From IMG/VR virus record IMGVR_UViG_3300044716_000973, positions 1-64,000 of that record: a stretch of 64,000 nucleotides of DNA, one strand, 5' to 3'. The notes under the pieces are model-generated. The model saw only the letters and a program-made list of their open reading frames with translations. It was not told the DNA's origin and did no database searches. This document shows positions 39,701 to 49,600 of this stretch, piece after piece (the first letter of the stretch is position 1; every line of letters begins with the position of its first letter). This DNA is from a virus. A program made the translations under genes and the position numbers.

Positions 39701-41834
39701 TTCTACATTCAATACAACAGATGATGTAAATTCAAATACAGATTTTATTTCTATTACAAATGCAAATGGTACATATCCAGTAAATACATATGTTCGCTAT
39801 TATACTAATAATGGAAACACGGCATTATCTTCTCTTGCTAACAATGCGTTCTATTATGTTGCAATGTCTAACTCGTCTGGCATTACGCTAGCGACTAGTC
39901 AGGGTGGTGCAAATATTAACCTGACTCAGGCTTCGAATGTTGCGACCTTCAACTCAAACACAAACGTTCAAAATAGCAATGATTTTATTACTATTGCAAC
40001 TGCAAATACATTGTTTGCAAATGGCCAACAGGTAAGATACATTACTGGTGCCGGTAATACTGCAGTAACCGGTTTAACAAACAATGCTCTGTATTATGTA
40101 AGATACGCAAACACAACTGGTCTTGCTCTGTCTGAGACTGCTGGCGGCGCGAACGTAAATATTACTGCTCTGGATCCAGGTGGTGCCGGTCATTTCCTAA
40201 GATATTTTAATCCAGCTGCTAATGGACATAACATTGTCAAGTATGCAAATGAGTTTGCAAACAATCAAAGAGTAATATATCGTACGCCTGCAGCAAACAC
40301 GGTTATCGATGGTCTGGCAAATAACACTGCATACTATATTGTCAGTGCAAACACGGTTGGATTCAAACTGTCGGATGCACGTGGCGGAACAGTCAAGGCG
40401 ATCAACGCTGCTTCGGCCTCACTGGAATCACATACATTCTCTACAATTCCTGGATTCCTACCTGGTGATCGTGTGTATCAAAGCACGACTCCGGTAATGA
40501 ATGCCAGTGTACAATCAATCTTCTCAAATACAACTGGCGATTATGTTCGTGTATCTGGTAATACATCAACAATCAATGTAACATCATCAAATACACTGCT
40601 TTCATATTCAAATCCGTATGTTAGTGCAAATGTATCTACTGCAAGCTTGTATCAAATTACATCTACTGCAAAGGGTATTGTCAAGTCAGCCAATACCACT
40701 GCAGTTCGCGTAAAGAGACTCAGTTTTGAAAATACATTTAGACCGGGTTCACCTCCAAGTGTTTCACTTCTGCTTGGTGAATTTTCTGGTGCAGAAGCTC
40801 AAATCACAGGAGTTACTGAAGATTTAGACCTTATCTATCCGATTGGTTTAAATGCTCAGATTGAAGCTAACGTTATTACAGCAAATGGCCAAATTACATC
40901 TCTGCAGGTTGTAGACTCTGGTGTTGGTTATTCGAATAGTGATGTTCTACAATACACTTCAGCAGATGGTGCACGTTCAGGGTCTATTAAAATTGTTGTT
41001 GATGGTCATGGCATCGGTGAAGGATATTATAGAAGTTCAAAAGGCTTCCTATCTGAAGACATGTACATTCATGACGGTGACTACTATCAAGAATACTCGT
41101 ACGAGATTCTGTCGAAGATCTCTGTTGATCGTTATGCCGACATGTTCAAGAAGGTTATGCATACTGCTGGTACTAAGTTCTTTGGTTCGGCACTGGTTGT
41201 CGAGGAAGATTCTATTACAGTTGAACTCTCTGAGATTGCAACCGGTCAAGAAGTGAAGTTCAACTCAGCTAGTGATGTAAGCACGGCAAATGAAACAATT
41301 GATACGGACATTACGCCAAATCCATTTGCAAATGGCGATATTGTAAGATACACAACCGCGTCTGGTAATGTAGCACTGGAAGGAACATTTGGTGGGTTTG
41401 CTTTTACAGCCACCGGTGGTACTTTCATATCTAGATCAAATATTAACACCAGCAATTCTACCGCTTTTATCTATCCTATAGTAATAGATGATTATGTAAG
41501 ATACTTAAATGCCGGCGGTGGTGATCCTGTAGGCGGGTTAATAGACGGAAATTATTACTATGTTGTATTTGCAAACACTAGCGGTTTTAGATTATCATCT
41601 ACTATTAGAGGAACTCCTATAACAGTTACTCCACCTAGTGGATTTGCGGGTGCCCACGTTGTTAATCGATTTAATATTTCCAATGGGGCCAGTTTCTTTG
41701 TTGCTGGAACAAGCGGAAGTACTATTAAACTATCCAGGTTTAGTAACGGTGCGTCTGTGATAAATATAACAGCTAATACAACACCTGATGTAGATACATC
41801 CGGCCATTACTTGACAAAGATCATCGAGGAATAA
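36735..41834 (+). CDS. 7: gp7-like baseplate wedge protein with repeat-rich C-terminal half (1699 aa)
   Basis: The first 250 residues (ISPFVENQFPSFYQEEGPQF, FILQFKEKYLKNIQFD, SLDLYRSKGTERSIDLFFKL) are the conserved wedge-assembly domain seen in T4-like gp7 relatives. The rest is beta-rich and much longer than T4 gp7 (1032 aa). From about residue 700 there are at least five copies of a ~55-residue unit with pattern xxNGDxVRYxxxxGN ... GLxNNxxYYVxxANTxGxxL. The same unit appears in the 1774-aa protein. The repeats probably form beta domains exposed on the baseplate. Overlaps gp6 by one base. Confidence 0.72.
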   Translation: MKKIEAIISPFVENQFPSFYQEEGPQFIAFAKAYFEWMENSGSYTAANGDIVTPYIDSSANISYTSNSSNKAIGPAALYQARKLPDYRDIDTTVDEFILQFKEKYLKNIQFDTATNKELLIKNSLDLYRSKGTERSIDLFFKLVYGTAAEVRYPADNILRVSDGIWERPEYLEVTHKRFNVDYVGKQIIGAISGAKAFVEKFIRRRTSVGYVDILYISGRQGEFTNGELLGLNVNNNPVYDRTKRAKLIGSVKRVILQDRSRDFKVGDIVTFTGTSNGLGGLARVESVSEATGIVDFIFIDGGYGYTLNSESIISEKVITLDSVVVNTNSDQYFRLFEQAVEPIVNATFTGATANLTIGQTLSRYASNGQVSGSGKIVDIDQTGSNGTIMISHVNGVFTNTATYFTPGNVISFHANTVEDRTIGGKVMGIPQVYTLTLRNQNGTLAVNQSVLYKNTSAIVGRGTIQSITADGTGNTVVINNTRGAFPIGERLEVSTDSSISANVTAVSLTVGVYDIRKFISTLKYSTANNSELLHSNRIYRYDSAGKKIAEGLLLTVSHDAGTSSGNLTFVPIKGYFTETDTFYTGANTGRATVVTYTVANAGGDYIASEHARLFTQTTNTTAIPLTTSFGSGAQFNVGTLGDTEDIFIGTDLISANGVGTLDYDRVTLTVGSSSAFAVGDRVYQEVNKIAFNASSSVNATTGKITLPSASTLFNIGDIVRYQVAAGNTALNGLYNGDYYYVAATTATDVILSHPYRKFDQINSTNFSTFANNKVDEAGHYLYKLAHGTVFEKSTGVLRTKDNHNYFSVTGGTADVSTPANSNIIKYGATSTNTTIDTVAVYTTLNQANQVYSALPIAGAAFGFPKNPQGDSKNKIFTCLTFDKFTLGSIGALSGIDPGAGYNVDPYVLAYQPYISAFGRRDFIINISGATGVYAVGERVNQTLADLRYYDLKVDNGAYSDTFDEKVVTVNVDDEIQSGNDFILYVSNSSTFNTTDDVNSNTDFISITNANGTYPVNTYVRYYTNNGNTALSSLANNAFYYVAMSNSSGITLATSQGGANINLTQASNVATFNSNTNVQNSNDFITIATANTLFANGQQVRYITGAGNTAVTGLTNNALYYVRYANTTGLALSETAGGANVNITALDPGGAGHFLRYFNPAANGHNIVKYANEFANNQRVIYRTPAANTVIDGLANNTAYYIVSANTVGFKLSDARGGTVKAINAASASLESHTFSTIPGFLPGDRVYQSTTPVMNASVQSIFSNTTGDYVRVSGNTSTINVTSSNTLLSYSNPYVSANVSTASLYQITSTAKGIVKSANTTAVRVKRLSFENTFRPGSPPSVSLLLGEFSGAEAQITGVTEDLDLIYPIGLNAQIEANVITANGQITSLQVVDSGVGYSNSDVLQYTSADGARSGSIKIVVDGHGIGEGYYRSSKGFLSEDMYIHDGDYYQEYSYEILSKISVDRYADMFKKVMHTAGTKFFGSALVVEEDSITVELSEIATGQEVKFNSASDVSTANETIDTDITPNPFANGDIVRYTTASGNVALEGTFGGFAFTATGGTFISRSNINTSNSTAFIYPIVIDDYVRYLNAGGGDPVGGLIDGNYYYVVFANTSGFRLSSTIRGTPITVTPPSGFAGAHVVNRFNISNGASFFVAGTSGSTIKLSRFSNGASVINITANTTPDVDTSGHYLTKIIEE

Positions 41835-44240
41835 ATGTCAGTTACTCAAAAACTTGTAACAACCAATTTTAATGTAGAAAGTGCCGCAAGTTTTGTGAGC
41901 TCTTTTGCAAACAATGATTACTTTGTCTTTGCCGGCAAGCATACTCCGTATCCTGGAAGTGATGCTGTTCTAACCACGCCAAACAATAGCATCAAGTCTA
42001 CAAACATTGATGTTTATAACGATATGATCTTTGCTAAGAGGATTACTTCTAGCGATGTAGCTCATGTTATTCCTAAGTATCTTTGGTCTTCTGGTACTTA
42101 CTACGATAAGTACGATCATACTGATGGTAATTTAGATACAAAGAAATTCTATACGGTTGTAGATGCCGGTACAGAATTTAATGTTTTCAAATGTTTATTC
42201 AATGCTAGTAATAGTACAGTACAAGTAAGTTCTACTGACGCTCCATCTGTAAAATCATTAGAACCATATCCTACTGGTGATGAATATATTTGGAAGTACA
42301 TGTATAGTATTACCAAAGCAGAGTATGAAAAGTTTGCTACAACAAACTATATTCCAGTCATTGCAAATACAACAGTAGAAGCTGCGGCCGTTCCTGGCAC
42401 TATTGAAGTAGTTGATATTATTACACGCGGCAAGGGTTATGATAACTATATTAATAATGGCATTTTTAGAACTACTGACATCAGTGTTGGTGGTAATGAT
42501 GAAATCTACGGTGCACCAGATACTGCTGAAGCAGAAGATGATTATTACGCAGGTTGTGTAATTAAGATTACTGAGTCTTCAGCCGGTGCTGCAAATCAAT
42601 ATCGTCGTATTGTAGATTATCGTGGCCAAGGTGGCCAAAAAATCTTTATTCTAGATTCACCATTTAATCCTGCTCCTGCAGCCGGCGATGAATATGAAGT
42701 TTATCCGTATGTTTACATATGGGGAGATGGAAGTGAAACAACAGCTGCCGAAGGTAGAGCTATTATTGACAGCGCAAGTTCTAATTCAATTGTAGAAATT
42801 GAAATGCTTGCCGTTGGCGCAGGCTATCGCTATGGCGAAGCATATGCAGGAAAAACTACAAACAGTATTCCAGTTACAGTTGATAGCGTGTTTATTGATC
42901 TTCCAGCTTCTGTATCAGGTAGCGCTGGCTTTACTGCGGCAACATTGCAGCCAATTATTTCGCCTATAAATGGTCATGGATCAGATCCAACTACCGAGCT
43001 GGGTGGCAAAAGAGTTTGCATTAGTACTAAGTTTACAAACAGCGAAGGTTCAACTATTCCAGTCGAGAACGATTTCCGTCAAGTAGGTATTATTAAGAAT
43101 CCTTTATACACAAACGTAGATATTATTCTTAAAACTGCAAATACACTTGGTACTGGATTTAGTATTGGTGAAACAGTTCATCAATTTAAGCAATTTAAGC
43201 TTCATGGAAATGTTTCAGTTACATCTGGTAGTACTACGATTAAGAAAACAAATCAAGGTCGTATTTCTACTGCTGTTAGTATTATTAATGGTGGTGAAAG
43301 CTATTCATCAGACGTAGCCGTGACTGTAACTAATCCTCTTTCTGGTGGAAATGGTCTTGCCGTATCTGTTAACTTAACAGGTGGAGTAATTACTAGCGTT
43401 GATGTGTCTAACCAAGGTAATAACTATATTGAATTGCCTACTTTGCAAGTAACTGCTACCACTGGAACCAACGGTCAGTTGGCTGCAGCATTTGCTAATC
43501 CACAAACACCTACGTTTAAAGATAACTTTGTTGCTGGTGATTATGTTCTAGTTACAAGTGGAACCAATCTTTTTCTTTCAAAAGTGGCAGGCGTTCCTCA
43601 GGATTACCAAATTACTACAACAACAAATTCGACATTCACTGGAGATAACTGTGAAGTTTCAGCACTTGTTCTTCAAGCTTCTGGAAAAGTTTCATCTGTA
43701 AGTGCTGGAAGAATTACTCTTTCAAATGTTGCGGGCGTATTCACAGAAAATTCTAGAGTTATTGGTCTTACTTCTAACACGATCAGCGTTATTCAAACAA
43801 CCGCTGGCGCCTCTCCATCGCTTCCAATTGAAGTAAATGATAAAGCGGCTGGAGGATTTAATACTGCTGTTCAACTTACAAGACTAACTGGTACCTTCCC
43901 GACTGGTGGAACAAGTTTCCTTGAAGATGAAGTTATTGAACAAACTAGCTTAATACCATATGCTAAACCACGTGGTGCTTTCCACCATATCGAACTTACA
44001 GATGGGTCTGATAATGATATCATGTTTATTAGTAATAAGTTTGGTATTTACAATTTAGATCCAGGTGGTGTAAGACCTATTAGAGGCGTAACTACTCTTG
44101 CTTCGCTCAATAATCTGACTAATAAATATCCTGGAGACTTTGTTGTCGGCAGTGGCCAGGTTCTATATCTTGAAAATCTAGACCCGATTACTCGAAGCGG
44201 CAACAAATCAGAAATTATAAAGATAATCTTGGAGTTTTAA
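41835..44240 (+). CDS. 8: gp8-like baseplate wedge protein, enlarged (801 aa)
   Basis: The N-terminal region FVSSFANNDYFVFAGKHTPY then AKRITSSDVAHVIPKYLWSS and SLEPYPTGDEYIWKYMYSIT is the gp8 family signature. T4 gp8 is 334 aa, so about 450 residues of beta-rich sequence with Gly-Tyr turns (GRGYDNYINNG-like GKGYDNYINNGIFRTTDISV) have been added. It starts on the base after the previous stop. Confidence 0.82.
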   Translation: MSVTQKLVTTNFNVESAASFVSSFANNDYFVFAGKHTPYPGSDAVLTTPNNSIKSTNIDVYNDMIFAKRITSSDVAHVIPKYLWSSGTYYDKYDHTDGNLDTKKFYTVVDAGTEFNVFKCLFNASNSTVQVSSTDAPSVKSLEPYPTGDEYIWKYMYSITKAEYEKFATTNYIPVIANTTVEAAAVPGTIEVVDIITRGKGYDNYINNGIFRTTDISVGGNDEIYGAPDTAEAEDDYYAGCVIKITESSAGAANQYRRIVDYRGQGGQKIFILDSPFNPAPAAGDEYEVYPYVYIWGDGSETTAAEGRAIIDSASSNSIVEIEMLAVGAGYRYGEAYAGKTTNSIPVTVDSVFIDLPASVSGSAGFTAATLQPIISPINGHGSDPTTELGGKRVCISTKFTNSEGSTIPVENDFRQVGIIKNPLYTNVDIILKTANTLGTGFSIGETVHQFKQFKLHGNVSVTSGSTTIKKTNQGRISTAVSIINGGESYSSDVAVTVTNPLSGGNGLAVSVNLTGGVITSVDVSNQGNNYIELPTLQVTATTGTNGQLAAAFANPQTPTFKDNFVAGDYVLVTSGTNLFLSKVAGVPQDYQITTTTNSTFTGDNCEVSALVLQASGKVSSVSAGRITLSNVAGVFTENSRVIGLTSNTISVIQTTAGASPSLPIEVNDKAAGGFNTAVQLTRLTGTFPTGGTSFLEDEVIEQTSLIPYAKPRGAFHHIELTDGSDNDIMFISNKFGIYNLDPGGVRPIRGVTTLASLNNLTNKYPGDFVVGSGQVLYLENLDPITRSGNKSEIIKIILEF

Positions 44241-44244
44241 TTAA

Positions 44245-47200
44245 ATGGCTCTGCAAACAGACCTAAACGTATTTCCATATTACGACGACTACGATCCGAC
44301 AAAGAACTTTTATCGTGTTCTTTTCCGTCCAGGCGTAGCTGTTCAGGCACGTGAGCTGAATCAACTCCAGAGTATTCTGCAAAACCAAGTTGAGAAGTTT
44401 GGCGATAACATCTTTAAGCGTGGTACAATCATTGAAGGTTGTAACATTATTCGCCACGATGTTCTTCCTTATGTAAAGATTAAAGACACAGAAGCCGATG
44501 GAACACCTATTTCTGTTACTGCTTTTGAAGGCATGTCTGTACGTAACAGTTCAAACGTAGCTGGACATATTGTGAAGACCGTTGCTGGATTCGAATCACG
44601 TTCTCCAGATCTAAATACTCTTTATGTAAAATACAATTCATCTGGTTCAGATTCGAATACATTTACATTTGCTGCAGGTCAAACTCTTACTGTATATAGC
44701 CCACTCTATCCAATCTTTAAGACACGAGTAAATAACGGTTCAACGTTGTTTAGTAATACTGATGGTGTAGTAGTTGTTTCAGCTCTTGCTGTACAAAACT
44801 CAACCGGTGGTAAAACATTCGCACCCGGTTCATTTTCAGCAGGCCATACAATTCAAAACGGTGTAGCCAATCTTGTTATTATATCAACAGATGCTACTAC
44901 AAATACAGAAGCTCTTATTCTAAAAGTTAGACCGTATGCAAACAATCTTGCTGACGGTACTGCTAATACTACATTATGGCGTGTTGGTGTTGGTGAAACC
45001 ATTCGCAACACAACTGCGCCATTTGCTACTGCAAACGTTGTAGCACTAATTGGTACAGGTGCAGCTGGATCTCTAGTAACAGATGCTTCACGTAAAATCA
45101 CTTCGATCTCTGTTACCAGTCAGGGTACAGGATATTATGTACCACCACACGTAACAGTAATGAAGCAATCTACATCAGCTCTGTCTGCGACAGAAATTGG
45201 TGATCTAGATGTTGAAGCTCTTAACTACATGGCAACAATTACTGTTGCAAACACAGCACAAATTCCAATTGGTACTGGTTACGGTGTAACTGTTGATGAA
45301 GGTACTATTTACCAGAAGGGATTCTTCTCCAGAGTATCTCCACAGCTAGCAGTTGTAAGTAAGTATTCCAACACGAACTTTGATAAGTCAGTTGGATTCT
45401 ATACTGCAGAGGATATTATTGATAGCAATGAAGATACATCACTTCTTGATAACGCTACTGGCACTTATAACTACGCAGCTCCTGGTGCTGATCGTCTTAA
45501 GCTAACTCCAGAACTTCGCGTTCTTGATAAGGAAGTTGCAGATGCAAATACTGACTTCCTTCCAATCATCGAGTTTGCTGATGGTCGTCCATATAAGAAG
45601 AACCTAACAACTGTATATAATGTAATTGGCAACGAGATTGCTAAAAGAACATATGAAGAATCTGGTAACTATGTTCTAGATCAGTTCATTGTAAATGTAA
45701 GCGATTCTAAGACTTTCTCTGAAACAGAGACTTCATTTAAAATGGCAGTTGATCCGGGTAAAGCTTATATCAATGGCTTCAGAGTTGAAACAGGTGAATA
45801 TAGCACAAGCATTGCTAAGGGTGTTGCAACATCAAATAATCCTGCCGCAAGAATTCGTCTTGGATACGGCAACTATGTTCGTGTAAAAGAACTTGGCGGA
45901 AACTTTTCTTTCAATGAAGGTGCCAAAGTTGATCTTCAAGGATCTGCTGCTACGTACATTACAACCGGTGTACCAGCCGGTAGTGCAATTGCTGCTCCAG
46001 GAACAAAGCTCGGAGAAGCAAGAATTCGTTCTATCACACTTGAAACAGGTGAAGTTGGATCGCCGAATGCTGTATATAGACTCTATCTTTTTGATGTTGT
46101 CATGGAAGCCGGCAAAAACTTTGGTCTTGTTCGCTCAATATATTACGGTGGAACAAACAAGGGTATTGCTGACGTAGTACTAAGTGATAGTGGTGCAGCT
46201 ATTCTAGAAGATTCGGCTGGTACTTCTCTACTATATAGTTCTGTTCCTGCTATGCAAACAGCAGAAAGAATTACATACACATATAGAACCATTAATAGTG
46301 AAGAAGAAGCACTTACAAACGGCGAAATCACATTAAATCTTGGGTCGGGTGAAACTTTCCCGTATACTGGAGTTCTTGGCGATTCAGCAAAGAAAGAACT
46401 GCTAGTTATTCCTAAAGGAAACTATCAGGCACAAGCAAACGCATCAGGAACAATTTCTATTGGTGCCGGTGCTGACACCGCAAATCTTCAAGTTGCTGGT
46501 GCAGGTGGTACTAACTTCTTAAATGTGTTTAGTGCTGGCGACTTTGTTAAGTTCTTGAACAGCTCGGGCGGTAATGAAGTTATTAGACAAGTTGCTCAGG
46601 TAACTGGTGCGTCTTCAATGATTCTTACTTCGGGTCCTGGTCAAACATATTCTGGCGGTTCAGTAAAGCTTTACTATCCAGCCAATGTTCCAATTTCGCT
46701 AACTAGCAAAATAACTCGCACAGCAACTGTTACATCGCCAAGCACTATGGTTATTGCTCTAGCAAATACCATTGCTAATGCGAGTACCGGAAGTTCTACA
46801 TCTGCTGACATGATGGTTGTCTATAATGCAACTAGAAATAATATTGCATCAGCAGTAAAAGTCGTAACTCGCTCAATTTATACACGTGCTGTTTGTTCAA
46901 ATAATGCTGGTGGTACTCGTGGCCCTTGGGCACTTGGTGTTTCTGATGCTTTCCGTCTAAGAAAAGTATATGTAGCAAATGGCCAGTCAAGAGCTCTGAA
47001 CTTCAATGCTAATACTGGCATCATAAACTCTGGTACTCAAACTGCGTTTATTCAGATATCCAACAACCCATTTGCAAATGGTGATTCGGTAGTCTACGCT
47101 GATAGTACAACAACAGTTACCAACCTTACAGATGCTGAAACATACTATGCCGTATACGCTAATACAAGCGGTATGGCTCTTGCTTCTGCTCGTGGTGGAG

Positions 47201-49569
47201 CAAATATCCAACTAGGAGCAACTACAACATCAGAAAACCACACACTTACAGGCCAACCAGTATTCTTTACTGGAAATACCTATGGTGTATCTGATGTTAC
47301 GAACGACTTCTACATTGATATTAATCAAAAGGAAGACTATCTAGATACTTCTTATCTATATAGAAAACCTCGTGCAGCTGAACTTGTATCGAATGATATT
47401 CTACTTGTACAGTATGATGTGTTTACCGGCGGTGAGGCAGGTGTTAAAACTATCAGTTCTTATACAGTCGATGACTCATTAGACTTTGCAGCGCTATCTG
47501 CTTCTGAAAGTGTGCACACAATGGAAATCCCAGAAGTTCTGGGAACCAGCGGCAAGTACTATGATCTGCGTGATCAGTATGACTTCCGTCCACGCTCTGC
47601 AAATACAATTAAACTGGTTACAGACATTTCTAATGTGCCAGCTGGAGCAAATGCTCTATCTATTATTAATCCATCTGAACCAAGTTCTTCAAATCGATTC
47701 ATAGCAGGTGAAAAATATTTCCCTGTGCCAGATACAGATCTAACTGCTAACATTGTATATTGTCTAGGCAGATCAGATCGTGTTGTTGTAGATAGCAACG
47801 GAGACTTTGTTGTTCGTGCTGGTAAGAATGGCGCACAGGATGAAATTCCACCAGAGCCACAAAACAGCATTACACTGCAAATTCTTAAGATTCCACCTTA
47901 TCCTTCTCTGCCAGAATCAAAATCTGCAGACATGGCTAAGATTATTGATACTAAGGTTGCTAACGAATCATTCGGAAGAAGAGTTAAGAACTATACCGTA
48001 ACTCAACTTATTAGTGCAACTGATCGTTCACGTATCCAAGTCAAGGGATACAAGATGACTGATATCGCTTCTCTTGAGAATCGTATCAAAACTCTTGAAT
48101 ACTACGTATCATTTACGTTGGCTGAAGCTCTTGCAAAAGCAAGATATATTCCTTCGTCACTTGACTCACTAAACGATCGCTTCCGCTTCGGTTTCTTTGT
48201 AGATCCATTTACAGATTATAACTATTCTGATCTTGGAAATCCTGAGTACTATGGTACAATTAAGGAAGATCAACTTGGTCCTAAGCTAACCGAACTGAAT
48301 CTTGAATTCAAACCAGAAGACAATTCAACTGGTATTGTAACTCTTCCATACAATGAATTCACAATCGTGGCTCAAAATGATGCTACCGATGGTGCTGTGA
48401 TTACATCTGGACCAGTTGAAGTTCTAGTAGTTACTCAGAAAACTGAAGTTGCTATTCAGTCTCAGCGTAGTACAGCTCGCAGCGACAACGGCTCGGTATA
48501 TGAAGAATTCTTCTATACATTCAGCAGTCTAACAGGACCTGTTGAATTCTATGTTAATAGCCGTGATAATAACATAGCTCTTGAAGTATTCCAGTCAACA
48601 ACTTCTGGTGGTACTTATGTTACGACATATACATCAGCAGCTGCCGAAACAATTACAAATGCTGATATCTCTACCAAGGGTCTTAGCATTCTAAACGATG
48701 GCAGAAAGATCGAAAACCCAGGTTCTATAACACGTAAGTCTTATGGACCAGTTGGTGGTTTCGTTGAAGATAAGTTTAAGCTTCTTTGGACACACAATCC
48801 AAACGATGGTATTTACTATAAGCTTCGTGTTTATAAGGGTAAGAACCATGGTGGCCAAGGAAAATCTGGAACTTATGGATTTAAGCTTTATTATCCGTCG
48901 GATGTGGTAACTACTGAAACACGTATCGTTCCAAATCCTGCGAACTTTGATTACACTGGTGTTGTTCATACAATTTCACCAGCTGAATTCACAATCACTC
49001 TGTCAACAAACTATATGAATGATATCTTTGGCTCGGTTGCAATTGGTGAGTTTATCTCTGATGCACAGAAATTCTCAATTTCTATTACGGGTCTGAAGCC
49101 AAATACATATCACAAGTTTATGTTTGAAGGCGAAGATCAGACATCGAAGTGCGCACAGTCAAGAACGTCGACCACAAATACAACCGGTCTTCTGGCAGAT
49201 ATGAATGGTACTCTAAACTTTGATTTCTACTATGATGCAGGAATCAACGAAGCTACTACTGATCTTGAGCAACAGAATAAGCTTGCTGCATCGAAAGCTG
49301 GTGTGAAGGTATTTACAGTTCAGTCGTACGATGGTAACTCGAAGACAACAGGATCTATTGGTGTTAAATACTACACAGGCCTACCATTTGGATTCGATCA
49401 ACCAATCACACTGAATACATCACAAACTGCTACACAAGCTGCTACATCAGATAGAGCAACTACATCAGCAATTCCTGCTGGATTTAGTTCACAATCAATT
49501 CATGACGCTATTGATAACAATAACGTTCGTATTTTTGATTGGGATACTGTGAATGAGCGTCTTCGCTAA
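44245..49569 (+). CDS. Very large virion protein with DUF4815-type N-terminus (1774 aa)
   Basis: ALQTDLNVFPYYDDYDPTKN then FYRVLFRPGVAVQARELNQL and QSILQNQVEKFGDNIFKRG is the start of DUF4815 baseplate/tail proteins of large myophages. Beta-rich throughout. One copy of the NGDxVxY...YYAVYANTSGMAL repeat shared with the 36735 gene lies at about residues 930-990. A C-terminal region (KLLWTHNPNDGIYYKLRVYK, TYHKFMFEGEDQTSKCAQS) looks like an Ig-type or carbohydrate-binding domain. It probably links baseplate and tail fibres, in the position of T4 gp9-gp10. Confidence 0.72.
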   Translation: MALQTDLNVFPYYDDYDPTKNFYRVLFRPGVAVQARELNQLQSILQNQVEKFGDNIFKRGTIIEGCNIIRHDVLPYVKIKDTEADGTPISVTAFEGMSVRNSSNVAGHIVKTVAGFESRSPDLNTLYVKYNSSGSDSNTFTFAAGQTLTVYSPLYPIFKTRVNNGSTLFSNTDGVVVVSALAVQNSTGGKTFAPGSFSAGHTIQNGVANLVIISTDATTNTEALILKVRPYANNLADGTANTTLWRVGVGETIRNTTAPFATANVVALIGTGAAGSLVTDASRKITSISVTSQGTGYYVPPHVTVMKQSTSALSATEIGDLDVEALNYMATITVANTAQIPIGTGYGVTVDEGTIYQKGFFSRVSPQLAVVSKYSNTNFDKSVGFYTAEDIIDSNEDTSLLDNATGTYNYAAPGADRLKLTPELRVLDKEVADANTDFLPIIEFADGRPYKKNLTTVYNVIGNEIAKRTYEESGNYVLDQFIVNVSDSKTFSETETSFKMAVDPGKAYINGFRVETGEYSTSIAKGVATSNNPAARIRLGYGNYVRVKELGGNFSFNEGAKVDLQGSAATYITTGVPAGSAIAAPGTKLGEARIRSITLETGEVGSPNAVYRLYLFDVVMEAGKNFGLVRSIYYGGTNKGIADVVLSDSGAAILEDSAGTSLLYSSVPAMQTAERITYTYRTINSEEEALTNGEITLNLGSGETFPYTGVLGDSAKKELLVIPKGNYQAQANASGTISIGAGADTANLQVAGAGGTNFLNVFSAGDFVKFLNSSGGNEVIRQVAQVTGASSMILTSGPGQTYSGGSVKLYYPANVPISLTSKITRTATVTSPSTMVIALANTIANASTGSSTSADMMVVYNATRNNIASAVKVVTRSIYTRAVCSNNAGGTRGPWALGVSDAFRLRKVYVANGQSRALNFNANTGIINSGTQTAFIQISNNPFANGDSVVYADSTTTVTNLTDAETYYAVYANTSGMALASARGGANIQLGATTTSENHTLTGQPVFFTGNTYGVSDVTNDFYIDINQKEDYLDTSYLYRKPRAAELVSNDILLVQYDVFTGGEAGVKTISSYTVDDSLDFAALSASESVHTMEIPEVLGTSGKYYDLRDQYDFRPRSANTIKLVTDISNVPAGANALSIINPSEPSSSNRFIAGEKYFPVPDTDLTANIVYCLGRSDRVVVDSNGDFVVRAGKNGAQDEIPPEPQNSITLQILKIPPYPSLPESKSADMAKIIDTKVANESFGRRVKNYTVTQLISATDRSRIQVKGYKMTDIASLENRIKTLEYYVSFTLAEALAKARYIPSSLDSLNDRFRFGFFVDPFTDYNYSDLGNPEYYGTIKEDQLGPKLTELNLEFKPEDNSTGIVTLPYNEFTIVAQNDATDGAVITSGPVEVLVVTQKTEVAIQSQRSTARSDNGSVYEEFFYTFSSLTGPVEFYVNSRDNNIALEVFQSTTSGGTYVTTYTSAAAETITNADISTKGLSILNDGRKIENPGSITRKSYGPVGGFVEDKFKLLWTHNPNDGIYYKLRVYKGKNHGGQGKSGTYGFKLYYPSDVVTTETRIVPNPANFDYTGVVHTISPAEFTITLSTNYMNDIFGSVAIGEFISDAQKFSISITGLKPNTYHKFMFEGEDQTSKCAQSRTSTTNTTGLLADMNGTLNFDFYYDAGINEATTDLEQQNKLAASKAGVKVFTVQSYDGNSKTTGSIGVKYYTGLPFGFDQPITLNTSQTATQAATSDRATTSAIPAGFSSQSIHDAIDNNNVRIFDWDTVNERLR

Positions 49570-49570
49570 G

Positions 49571-49578
49571 AATAAATA
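49571..49578 (+). promoter_or_regulatory. Possible late promoter box AATAAATA before the 49601 gene
   Basis: AATAAATA starts two bases after the preceding stop and 30 bases before the next ATG; AGGAA (49593-49597) is close to the start. One mismatch to the T4 late box. Confidence 0.45.
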
Positions 49579-49600
49579 AAGAAAAGATTAAGAGGAATTA

